This document shows, one piece after another, positions 5,213 to 12,470 of a stretch of 14,536 bases of DNA. Source of the DNA: Nitrospirota bacterium (GTDB lineage: Bacteria > Nitrospirota > Thermodesulfovibrionia > Thermodesulfovibrionales > Magnetobacteriaceae); contig JADFXZ010000009.1 in assembly GCA_015233265.1 (NCBI GenBank), positions 1 to 14,536 on the forward strand. The letters are read 5' to 3'. Both the position numbers and the translations under genes were made by a program. Every line of letters starts with the position of its first letter. Within the stretch, counting starts at the first letter, position 1. The notes under the pieces were generated by a model. The model did no database searches and was not told where the DNA came from. It saw only the letters and a list, made by a program, of their open reading frames with translations.

Positions 5213-7630
5213 TTATAATATTTTTTCGGCTTTCTTAAAGATGACCGATGGCTTAACAGTGATAAGCACAATAAACAGCCAAAATGACACACTCAGCCCA
5301 ATCAACAGCTTAACATACAGCAGTGTCCTGTGATTTCCCTTAAAATCTAAAACTACTCTGTTATTTCCCTTGTCAAGTTTTACGGCCTTAAAGGCTACAT
5401 TTGCCATTGCAACCGAACGATTGACTCCATTGACATTGGCAGTCCAGTTTGGGTGGTAACTATCCGAGTAAATCAGCCATGCCCCGTCGTCCTTGTCCAC
5501 ATATGCCTCTAAAATAATAGTATTTGCGGTAAAATAGATTACGTTTATGTTTTCACCGTCAATCTTTTGTTTTTTTTCTGAGCTGACGATGGAATATTCC
5601 TTATTAGTATTTGTGTTTGACAAAGAAAACTCTTCAGTCTGATCTCTAAGAATAACAGGGTTTGAATGAATATCCGACGATGAGGCAACTATACCTATCT
5701 TATTTATAGCATCCTGCAGGTTGTCAGCAAGTTCGACATCTGAGGCAATCCACAACTTGCTTATATTACAACCAATAGCCTTCATTAGTGCCGTGTCCTT
5801 AGCAAATGTCTCAAAATACATGTATGGCGTATAGTTGATAAAGTTCTTATCGATAGGCATACTATAAATAATCCTTATAAATCTGTCAATCGACAGAGGC
5901 AGGATATCATATTTAGTTTTGGGATTACAGACATCGACATAGTATGTTTGATATATAATTGAATTATTTGCGTTCATATATAATTCTAATCGTGGAAATT
6001 TCTGTATTAACTCTTCTTGAGTAATCCTGATTTTCTGATAGTCATAATGCCTGATATTAAACGTATCTTTTATCTTACTGATATCTCTTTGATACTCTTC
6101 ATAGGGATATAGCATTTGCTTCCCTTGATTATTGTAAGGACGCACCGGCTCAAGGCGTGATGATAAACCGTGGCTTACTATCAAATAATATGAAAATATT
6201 TCGATGAAATATAATATAATAATCATGCCCCTTAATAATTTATCTCTATTATTGATTAATCTGATCAAATATAATAATAAGAACACTAATAAAATTATAC
6301 TAAAAAAATGAAACGAGTAATCCACAACTTTTGTGTCAGAATAAGGATATTTACCATTATTAAAATCAGAATCGACAAATACTATAAACATAATCAAGGC
6401 AATGCCGATATAAACTAATTTCTTAATTTCATTATTTGCTCTTTCACCGTCATCGACGCTGTCTGCAATTATGGAATAAAATCTATTAACGCCAAAACCG
6501 GCGATAACAAGAAGAAAAAGCTTTATTGACGATAACATTAAACCTAAATGGCGGGCATTTGACATATATGGAATAACATAATAAATAATGTAGTCCACAA
6601 ATGTCGCTCTCGAAAATGACAGCATTGCAATAAACAATGCCGTAATTGCAAAGACTGGAAGATATATTTTTTTTGTATCATAAGTAATCGCATAAATAAT
6701 GAAAACTATTGGAATCGTCCCAATAAACAGTGTATGATCGAGTGTTGCTGGAGCCGCATATATAAATTCCCATAAATTAGAGATCGACCCACCAAGGTAA
6801 TCGATAAACCCAGAAAATGTGTTTGATGTCATACCTGGCGGCCGCTGCCTTGCGTAAACCATAATATTACTAAAAAGATGAGTCGTCATATCAACATAGA
6901 TATACGCAATAACACACATCATTATAAAGGCTGTAAGCGACAGTGGTGAATATATGTCAGAGAGCAAAATTTCATATATGTTCTTAGCTGAATAATATAT
7001 TAAACTAATTACAAAAACTATGAGAATAAAGAGATGTATCGGGGCAAAGTAAGCAAGCGTACCAACAAGGCTGATAATTTCAAAGATTCCAGCTAACCAC
7101 AGGTAGTAAAAACGTGTTTCATCGAAAAAGTGCATCAGAAAAAGCAGGACAAGCGGAAGAAGGTAATATAACCTGAGGCCAAAGAATATTTGAGCCTGCG
7201 GCAGTGTTGTCAGAATTGCCCCTATGCTTACAAATAATATAGCAGCCCTTCTTGTAAATAAATATTTAGACAATAGATACATACCATAGACATATAAATA
7301 CTCTTCGAATATCAATCCTATTTTAAACAGAATCAATGAATTCTTAACCGCAAATAATTTTCCAACTAAAGCCATAAACAGCAGTGTCACCGACATACTA
7401 GAATTTATAAAAAAGTCTGTCTGAATACCAAACAGATTATATGGCATCCACAGCGGAATGATATTATTGACGCAATACTCATTATAATAATAATGAAAAA
7501 AATGAAAGACATAAGATGTGTCATGCCGTGGATAGTAATCATAATGAGGGGCAAAATAATATAACTTAGCCACAACAAATACGAACAAATATATATTACC
7601 ATAAAAATAGCTTTTTATACGTTTAATCAA
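5213..7630 (-). CDS. YfhO-like polytopic membrane protein (GT-C type)
   Basis: Large integral membrane protein of 805 residues resembling the YfhO family, GT-C-fold proteins implicated in adding sugars to envelope polymers (B. subtilis YfhO acts on lipoteichoic acid). About a dozen hydrophobic helices fill residues 10-480 with one more near 775-795. Family-like elements are IPLWMPYNLFGIQ near 58-70, the NARHLGLM segment near 365, and the C-terminal extracytoplasmic module with GAWLIYSDSYHPNWTANVNG, ending in a beta-rich stretch and a final helix. The enzymatic substrate is unknown. The start is TTG, supported by GAGGG five bases upstream; the next methionine is past residue 60. The gene is markedly AT-rich (10 G+C in the 60 bases from 6241) and rich in ATA and TAT codons, unlike its neighbours near 50%, which suggests horizontal acquisition. 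Confidence 0.75.
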   Translation of the reverse strand: MIKRIKSYFYGNIYLFVFVVAKLYYFAPHYDYYPRHDTSYVFHFFHYYYNEYCVNNIIPLWMPYNLFGIQTDFFINSSMSVTLLFMALVGKLFAVKNSLILFKIGLIFEEYLYVYGMYLLSKYLFTRRAAILFVSIGAILTTLPQAQIFFGLRLYYLLPLVLLFLMHFFDETRFYYLWLAGIFEIISLVGTLAYFAPIHLFILIVFVISLIYYSAKNIYEILLSDIYSPLSLTAFIMMCVIAYIYVDMTTHLFSNIMVYARQRPPGMTSNTFSGFIDYLGGSISNLWEFIYAAPATLDHTLFIGTIPIVFIIYAITYDTKKIYLPVFAITALFIAMLSFSRATFVDYIIYYVIPYMSNARHLGLMLSSIKLFLLVIAGFGVNRFYSIIADSVDDGERANNEIKKLVYIGIALIMFIVFVDSDFNNGKYPYSDTKVVDYSFHFFSIILLVFLLLYLIRLINNRDKLLRGMIIILYFIEIFSYYLIVSHGLSSRLEPVRPYNNQGKQMLYPYEEYQRDISKIKDTFNIRHYDYQKIRITQEELIQKFPRLELYMNANNSIIYQTYYVDVCNPKTKYDILPLSIDRFIRIIYSMPIDKNFINYTPYMYFETFAKDTALMKAIGCNISKLWIASDVELADNLQDAINKIGIVASSSDIHSNPVILRDQTEEFSLSNTNTNKEYSIVSSEKKQKIDGENINVIYFTANTIILEAYVDKDDGAWLIYSDSYHPNWTANVNGVNRSVAMANVAFKAVKLDKGNNRVVLDFKGNHRTLLYVKLLIGLSVSFWLFIVLITVKPSVIFKKAEKIL

Positions 7631-7693
7631 ACCTTCCCTCTATGAGCCAGATCTCTTTCATTTCGCTACGCAGCGGGGAATCTGTCTCAGTAT
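7631..7693. other. Short intergenic inverted repeats
   Basis: Between rnhA and the YfhO-like gene, CAGAT (7648-7652) and ATCTG (7680-7684) flank a smaller stem, CGCT (7664-7667) with AGCG (7672-7675). There is no T tail, so this is not a clear terminator; it could be a processing site or a relic of a dispersed repeat. Confidence 0.3.
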
Positions 7694-8173
7694 CTAATCT
7701 AAAAATTTTCCGGATTTAATCGCCTCACGGGCAAGTGAATCTGCTCGCTCGTTTTCCGGATTGCCGCTGTGACCGCGCAGCCAATTAAAACTAACTGCAT
7801 GCTCTTTACACAAATCATCCAGCCTCTCCCATAAGTCTATGTTTTTTACCTTAGACTTGGATTTTGTCAGCCAATTATTGGCCTGCCAACTCTTGAGCCA
7901 CCCCTTTGTCATAGCGTTGACAATCAGCTGTGAATCCGTATAGAGCGTAACCTCGCACGTTGTTTTTAACGCGCTCAGGCCGGCAATTATTGCCTGCAGC
8001 TCCATTCTGTTATTAGTTGTCATGCGATACGCCCCGGAGAGTTCCTTTGTCTTTGTGACCGTTAACATAACTACACCATAGCCGCCCGGACCAGGATTGC
8101 CGCTGCACGCCCCATCAGTGTACATCAGCACCTGTGGTATCGGCTTTGGGGTTACATTAGTCTGGGCGCTCAA
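7694..8173 (-). CDS. rnhA: Ribonuclease HI
   Basis: Cleaves the RNA strand of RNA-DNA hybrids (R-loops, primer remnants) in the cytoplasm. At 159 residues it matches the E. coli enzyme in size. The four catalytic acids are visible: D20 in MYTDGACSGNPGPGGYG, E58 in NRMELQA, D80 in YTDSQLIVN and D145 in NERADSLA, with the flexible-loop histidine H135 in RGHSGNPENERAD. The basic handle region (about 88-112, GWLKSWQANNWLTKSKSKVK) is present. The start is TTG overlapping the TGA of the VWA gene; GAGG lies about ten bases upstream, and the next candidates (GTG at codon 15, ATG at codon 17) would remove the first beta strand. Translation is therefore probably coupled to the upstream AAA/VWA genes, an unusual partnership for rnhA. 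Confidence 0.95.
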   Translation of the reverse strand: MSAQTNVTPKPIPQVLMYTDGACSGNPGPGGYGVVMLTVTKTKELSGAYRMTTNNRMELQAIIAGLSALKTTCEVTLYTDSQLIVNAMTKGWLKSWQANNWLTKSKSKVKNIDLWERLDDLCKEHAVSFNWLRGHSGNPENERADSLAREAIKSGKFLD

Positions 8174-9327
8174 TTTGCCGCCGCCTCTATATCCATCTTT
8201 ATATCCATCAACGCGGCTGAAAGGCCGTCAGCGTCGGCCCTGATGAGCTGCCCGCCCAGAGACTCGCATATCAGCCTGTTATACTTCATATTGTTTGGAT
8301 TAATCTCATAGCCAGGGGCATGGACAAGGACAATCCCCGTCTTTATATGCAGCCGCCTGAGTCGCCCCGCCGTCTTGAGAGTCACAGATAGATATTCGGC
8401 ATCCTCAACACCGGCTCGCTGCGGATAGCCGTCTGTGATAATATATAGCTCCTGATTGACACCTCCAGTTGCCGAGAAATACTTAAACGCAAAATCAAGA
8501 AGCTCTGCCGTGTGGGTCATTCCAGAGGGCTTTAAAGTGAGAACGTCAAGGGGGGCAATTTTTTCAATCTTTTCGTTGAAGGTCACGAACTCTACCCTTG
8601 AGTCCCGGCTGTCCTGATAGTAGTGGAACGACAGACATGCCTTCTTGGCATAGTGCAGTTTGCCGCCCTGCTCCATTGATGTGCTCCTGTCTATGGCTAC
8701 GAGAATGTCTGCCCTTTCAATAGAGTGTCTCTTTAGGTTTACTACGTCATCTTCTCGAATAATCGCATTATCGCCGTGAACCTTTCGTCTTATTATGCCG
8801 CGGCGCGAAGTCTCTGGTATGTGTATCGAGGCAAGTGAGTGCGGTTTCTCTGTGAGAAAGGATTTCTTTTTGCGGGTATCTTTCTTTATTTTTTTTCCTA
8901 TTGCCCCTTTTTTCATCTCGAAATAGTAGTTTCTTCCGACATAGTTGAGCAGTTCCTTTCTCTTTATCTTAATCTTGCCGTCGGATTTATACGAAAATCT
9001 CACAAATATATCCTTAAAATAGCCGCTTAGCTCATCGTCTGAGAGGTCTTTAAGACATTCCAAGCCGACCATATCGCCTGGACTATCCTCAACGAGATAA
9101 AACGGGTCTTCGAAATCCTTATTATCAAAAGGAAACACCGGCGGATTGAACGGCACATGGAGGTTTTTAGGCATAGGATCAATTTTCTCCATAGCCATAT
9201 CTACAAACTCGTCCTCAGAGTCAAAGTGCTCATCAAGCAGCATCCCAAATATCGCGGGCGGCAGGTAGCAGCTCCCCCAATATTGAAACATCCTGCCACA
9301 CCACGGCCTTATATCCGTCATTAACAC
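8170..9327 (-). CDS. VWA-domain protein, partner of the upstream AAA+ ATPase
   Basis: Cytoplasmic-looking protein of 385 residues with no signal peptide. The C-terminal half (about 204-380) is a von Willebrand factor A domain with a complete metal-ion-dependent adhesion site: D213-R-S215-T-S217, threonine T271 or T273 in SGMTHTAEL, and D299 in YIITDGYP. The N-terminal 200 residues are not recognised: an aromatic and proline-rich start, an acidic middle (about 68-105) and a strongly basic patch at 138-156. MoxR-type ATPases commonly pair with VWA proteins (BchI/BchD, NorQ/NorD, RavA/ViaA), so this is probably the second subunit of such a machine; the client is unknown. The start is GTG at 9327 or ATG at 9321, both without a clear Shine-Dalgarno. 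It begins six bases after the ATPase gene and its stop overlaps rnhA. Confidence 0.82.
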   Translation of the reverse strand: MLMTDIRPWCGRMFQYWGSCYLPPAIFGMLLDEHFDSEDEFVDMAMEKIDPMPKNLHVPFNPPVFPFDNKDFEDPFYLVEDSPGDMVGLECLKDLSDDELSGYFKDIFVRFSYKSDGKIKIKRKELLNYVGRNYYFEMKKGAIGKKIKKDTRKKKSFLTEKPHSLASIHIPETSRRGIIRRKVHGDNAIIREDDVVNLKRHSIERADILVAIDRSTSMEQGGKLHYAKKACLSFHYYQDSRDSRVEFVTFNEKIEKIAPLDVLTLKPSGMTHTAELLDFAFKYFSATGGVNQELYIITDGYPQRAGVEDAEYLSVTLKTAGRLRRLHIKTGIVLVHAPGYEINPNNMKYNRLICESLGGQLIRADADGLSAALMDIKMDIEAAAN

Positions 9328-9333
9328 GCGGCG

Positions 9334-10674
9334 TTACAACCCGCACGCCACGGCATACGCATCCAGATATGCCTTGATGGTCTCCGGCCTTCGGTCATCA
9401 TCTACAAGATATGCCATAATCTCGTCTATCAGCAGCATGTCCATATTTAAAAACGCAGTTTCCGCGTCTCTAAAATTATCTATGACCACATAGGCGTTTT
9501 CTATGGCAGGCACCCGCTGTTTAATGAAGTCTACGATAGAGGGAAAATCCTTCGCAAGCATCGCATTTATCTCGTCAAAGGTCTCCTCGTCACCCTGACC
9601 GGTTATCTCCGTATGAAGCCCTTCCTTTACGTCACAATATGACACAGTAAAGCGTCCCTCGACAAAGGCGCTGGCCGCGGCAATGCGAGCGGCACGTATT
9701 GAGGAGCGCGGCCCCAGATATACCGCAATATTGTTTAACTCCCGAATCGTAGTTATAATAAACTCAAGAAACAGTTCAGGAAATCTGAGATTAAAGCCAT
9801 TCTTCACAAGCTCCTTTTTCACTATCAGCATCTCCTCCCGCAACCCTACCCTGTCAACGAGCAGACCTACGAGACGGTTTGCAACAGCCTTGTGAATTCT
9901 GAAGTCATTTATATTGTTTGTCGTTGATACAAAGAGTAAATCCACGGGGAATGTCATCCTGCTGTTAGAGGGTGAAAAGCGCCTCTCCTGAAGGGCCTGA
10001 ATGAGGGCATACTGTGCCTCGTTGTTCATAAGCCCAAGTTCGTCGACAAAGAGGACACCGCCAGAGGCCTGGGCAATCTTCCCCCCTTCGAGCACACGCG
10101 GGTCAAAGGGGTCGCCTATCTCGGCAAATCTAATCAGGTGATACATGCCAAGTATCATCTGCGGCTCAATGTCTTCGTTGCCCTGAATACGGGCAAATCC
10201 TCCTCCCTCGGTGAGATAGACCCGTTCGATAGGGACAGACTCCGCCTTTTGCGAGGCATACTTATGCCTGCACATAGGGCAGACATTATCTAAGGCGGAT
10301 TGGTCTGCCTCGACTAAATAATTATATAGATGAATGGCGTTTTCCCTAACCGGACATCCTTCGTTGGTATAAACGGGATTTGTTTGATAGTATCCCTGTA
10401 AGACAGAAAACACCGCATTACACAGATGAGTCTTACCGACGCCGAAATTACCCTTTATGAGAACGCCGCTGCCTGCTGCCAGTACTTCGACAAGACGGCG
10501 TTTTTCATGACCGAGTCCGTAAACAAAAGGAAAGGCATCCTCATCGGCTGCGACCATCTCCCTGATTCTGTGAATAAAACGTCCGCTGACACTGAGCGCA
10601 CAAGGGCTCAGATCATATAAATCAACAAGAGACTGAGGTTTGTTTTCAACCACCATCATTAACCCACCCGCCAT
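9334..10674 (-). CDS. MoxR/chelatase-like AAA+ ATPase with putative zinc motif
   Basis: AAA+ ATPase of 446 residues in the broad MoxR/Mg-chelatase ChlI-like group. Walker A is GNFGVGKT at 75-82, Walker B is VLFVDE at 207-212, sensor 1 is FVSTTNN at 248-254, a likely arginine finger lies in HKAVANRL (261-268), and the sensor 2 segment GPRSSIRAAR is at 321-330. Between Walker A and B sits an insert with C107-P, H115, C132-P-M-C135 and H137, which looks like a zinc-binding site. The C-terminal 100 residues are helical and acidic. By family precedent it would drive ATP-dependent remodelling through the adjacent VWA protein. The ATG at 10674 has no Shine-Dalgarno; ATG codons 6 and 7 follow a GGTGGG and are alternative starts. 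An extended -10 promoter lies just upstream. Confidence 0.82.
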   Translation of the reverse strand: MAGGLMMVVENKPQSLVDLYDLSPCALSVSGRFIHRIREMVAADEDAFPFVYGLGHEKRRLVEVLAAGSGVLIKGNFGVGKTHLCNAVFSVLQGYYQTNPVYTNEGCPVRENAIHLYNYLVEADQSALDNVCPMCRHKYASQKAESVPIERVYLTEGGGFARIQGNEDIEPQMILGMYHLIRFAEIGDPFDPRVLEGGKIAQASGGVLFVDELGLMNNEAQYALIQALQERRFSPSNSRMTFPVDLLFVSTTNNINDFRIHKAVANRLVGLLVDRVGLREEMLIVKKELVKNGFNLRFPELFLEFIITTIRELNNIAVYLGPRSSIRAARIAAASAFVEGRFTVSYCDVKEGLHTEITGQGDEETFDEINAMLAKDFPSIVDFIKQRVPAIENAYVVIDNFRDAETAFLNMDMLLIDEIMAYLVDDDRRPETIKAYLDAYAVACGL

Positions 10675-10701
10675 TTATCAAGAGTATTCTAACAGGTCAG
10701 C

Positions 10702-10731
10702 ATTATAACAAATCCATGTGTGAATTTTCCA
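10702..10731 (-). promoter_or_regulatory. Extended -10 promoter of the AAA/VWA/rnhA operon
   Basis: Minus-strand TGTTATAAT (10702-10710) is a perfect TATAAT with the TG extension. A weak -35, TGGAAA (10726-10731), lies 18 bases upstream. The start point would be near 10695, giving a short leader of about 20 bases to the ATG at 10674. Confidence 0.5.
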
Positions 10732-10821
10732 TTAAGCAAAATTGACGGTGTCGCACCAAAGTAGAAATGTCCTAATTCTTAGCAATACAGACTCCTTACT
10801 AAACTTTCTCCTGCTTTTCAT
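10732..10821 (-). pseudogene. Truncated IS3-type transposase OrfA start
   Basis: A 29-codon minus-strand reading frame begins with MKSRRKFSKE, which looks like the first residues of IS3-family OrfA proteins, and is preceded by a perfect AGGAGG eight bases from the ATG. After ten residues the similarity stops and the frame runs into unrelated sequence before a TAA, as if an internal deletion had joined the orfA start to the far end of the element. Not expected to make a functional protein. The match is from memory of the family and is short. Confidence 0.45.
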
Positions 10822-10890
10822 CTGGCTTGCCTCCTATGGCCTTTATCAGCTATATCTTAACCGCTTGTCCCTTTTTTATTGTCCACTATA
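10749..10890 (-). mobile_element. Probable vestigial insertion sequence
   Basis: The OrfA remnant is preceded on its own strand by ATAGTGGACA (10880-10889) and GCGGTTAAG, which resemble the left ends of some IS3-family elements. At the other side TGTCGCACC (10749-10757) and AAATGTCCTA look like terminal sequence of a transposon. No intact catalytic gene and no clear target duplication are visible, so limits are approximate and the family is tentative. Confidence 0.35.
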
Positions 10891-10918
10891 GCGTGGCCCA
10901 TCGAGCCAAAAAATAATC

Positions 10919-10966
10919 AATCGGCATTTGCTTATTGCCGCAGTTTTGATTATAATAACGCCGATT
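10919..10966. promoter_or_regulatory. mdh promoter inside inverted repeats
   Basis: TTGCTT (10928-10933), a 17-base spacer and a perfect TATAAT (10951-10956) face mdh. AATCGGC (10919-10925) and its exact inverse GCCGATT (10960-10966) bracket the promoter, and CGGCA (10922-10926) with TGCCG (10936-10940) bracket the -35. This arrangement suits a repressor site; the repressor is unknown. Confidence 0.45.
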
Positions 10967-11021
10967 AATGGATTAAGCGGCTCAGGCCTTTTGTAAACCA
11001 CAGTTTAAGAGGAATCATTGC

Positions 11022-11951
11022 ATGAAAAGAAAAAAGGTAAGCATAATCGGAGCGGGGCATGTGGGGGCATCGACGGCACAGCTGCTTGCGCACTCTGGGA
11101 TTTGCGACATCGTATTGTTTGATATCGTCGAGGGAATGCCTCAGGGCAAGGCACTTGATTTGGCTGAGGCGGCTCCACTTTATAACTCAGCCGCATCAGT
11201 CATCGGCACAAACGACTACGCGGCAACTGCAGGCTCAGATGTCATTGTCGTTACGGCAGGCATCGCCAGAAAGCCCGGCATGTCCAGAGACGATTTACTA
11301 AAGACCAACGCGCAGATAGTCGGCGCTGTTGGCAAGGGAATTGCTGGAGGCAGCCCCAACGCGGTTATTATCGCCGTAACGAATCCAATGGACGTGATGG
11401 CACATTTGCTGTATAAGACGACAGACTATCCCCACCACAGGGTAATGGGTATGGGCGGCGTTCTTGACGCGGCACGCTTCAGCACGTTTATTGCGATGGA
11501 GCTGAACGTTGCAGCTGGCGCTGTAGACGCCCTTATTCTTGGCGGTCATGGCGACCAGATGGTCCCTTTGCCGCGCTTTACCACTGTCAACGGTGTGCCT
11601 GTTACTGAGCTTATCGCAAGCGACAGAATCGACGCCTTAGTGGAGCGCACCCGCAACGGCGGTGCTGAGATTGTCGCACTTTTGAAAACCGGAAGCGCTT
11701 ACTACGCACCGGCAGCGGCAACCTTTCAGATGATTAAGGCAATCCTGCTCGATGAGAAAAGGCCGCTTCCAGCCGCGTGTTACCTCAGCGGTCAATACGG
11801 TGTCGATGGACTCTATGTTGGTGTGCCCACGATTTTGGGGGCTGGCGGGGTAGAGAAAATCGTCGAACTCAAACTAAACGAAAAGGAGCAGGAGGCGTTT
11901 AATAGATCTGCCGCGGCAGTTGCCGGACTTGTCAAAATACTTGATATTTAA
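11022..11951 (+). CDS. mdh: Malate dehydrogenase (LDH-like type)
   Basis: NAD-dependent enzyme interconverting malate and oxaloacetate in the TCA cycle or its reductive branch. At 309 residues it fits the LDH-like bacterial MDH group. The Rossmann glycine motif is IIGAGHVGAS (8-17), followed by D34 at the end of beta 2, which favours NAD over NADP. Substrate specificity for a dicarboxylate is shown by R83 in ARKPGMSR, with R89 beyond it. N121 sits in VTNPMD, and the catalytic pair is D149/R152 in LDAARFS with H176 in GGHGDQMVP. The start has AGAGGA eight bases upstream. A TATAAT promoter flanked by inverted repeats lies about 65 bases ahead. ndk follows after 22 bases, so the two are probably co-transcribed. 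Confidence 0.95.
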   Translation: MKRKKVSIIGAGHVGASTAQLLAHSGICDIVLFDIVEGMPQGKALDLAEAAPLYNSAASVIGTNDYAATAGSDVIVVTAGIARKPGMSRDDLLKTNAQIVGAVGKGIAGGSPNAVIIAVTNPMDVMAHLLYKTTDYPHHRVMGMGGVLDAARFSTFIAMELNVAAGAVDALILGGHGDQMVPLPRFTTVNGVPVTELIASDRIDALVERTRNGGAEIVALLKTGSAYYAPAAATFQMIKAILLDEKRPLPAACYLSGQYGVDGLYVGVPTILGAGGVEKIVELKLNEKEQEAFNRSAAAVAGLVKILDI

Positions 11952-11973
11952 TAATCTAAAGGAGTGATAATAC

Positions 11974-12387
11974 ATGGAAAAGACTTTCTCAATAGTGAAA
12001 TCCGACGGGGTGAAAAAGAATCTCATAGGCGAGGTAATCGGTAGATTCGAAAGGCAGGGGCTGACCATCTCCGCCCTCAAGATGCTGCATCTGACGAAAA
12101 AAGAGGCCGAAGGCTTTTACGCGGTTCACAAGGCACGGCCATTTTTTGACAGCCTCACCACATTCATGTCCGAAGGGCCGATTGTGGCAATGGTCATAAG
12201 CGGCAACAAGGCCATAGAAAAGGTCAGGGAACTCATGGGGGCAACTAACTACAAGGACGCCGCACCGGGGACAATCAGGGCGGACTTCGCCTCAGATATT
12301 GAGCATAATATCGTTCACGGCTCGGACTCCGCCGAGTCAGCGGCCTTTGAGATTTCATATTTCTTCTGCGCGCTGGAGCTGTTTTAG
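11974..12387 (+). CDS. ndk: Nucleoside diphosphate kinase
   Basis: Transfers the gamma phosphate of ATP to nucleoside diphosphates through a phosphohistidine, balancing NTP and dNTP pools in the cytoplasm. 137 residues, the usual bacterial length. The active histidine is H115 in NIVHGSDS; K9, N- and R-containing nucleotide-binding segments (RPFF at 55-58, GTIRADFA at 99-106) are present. Two conserved positions differ from the common pattern: the KPDG motif reads KSDG at 9-12, and ATNP reads ATNY at 90-93. The ATG is supported by AAGGAG about nine bases upstream. It sits 22 bases after mdh. No T-tailed terminator is visible after its stop. Confidence 0.96.
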   Translation: MEKTFSIVKSDGVKKNLIGEVIGRFERQGLTISALKMLHLTKKEAEGFYAVHKARPFFDSLTTFMSEGPIVAMVISGNKAIEKVRELMGATNYKDAAPGTIRADFASDIEHNIVHGSDSAESAAFEISYFFCALELF

Positions 12388-12424
12388 GAATGGCTGGTGA
12401 TTATATGATGTAATATTTAGCCAA

Positions 12425-12450
12425 TTACACTGTAAATACTTAATAAGTAT
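12425..12450. promoter_or_regulatory. Two adjacent dyads before the deacetylase gene
   Basis: TTACACTGTAA (12425-12435) is an odd palindrome with five-base arms, and ATACTTAATAAGTAT (12436-12450) follows at once with six-base arms around AAT. TATATA/TATAAA boxes overlap the right edge. The pair lies 20-45 bases ahead of the ATG and could be an operator; AT richness makes chance symmetry more likely. Confidence 0.35.
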
Positions 12451-12470
12451 ATAAATTATGGAGGGGCGTT

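Larger units (their letters stand above)
10675..11021. other. Divergent intergenic region with IS relic and two promoters
   Basis: About 347 bases between the minus-strand AAA operon and the plus-strand mdh operon. It holds an extended -10 promoter facing the ATPase, a decayed insertion-sequence fragment (about 10749-10890), and a TATAAT promoter facing mdh embedded in inverted repeats. Confidence 0.6.
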
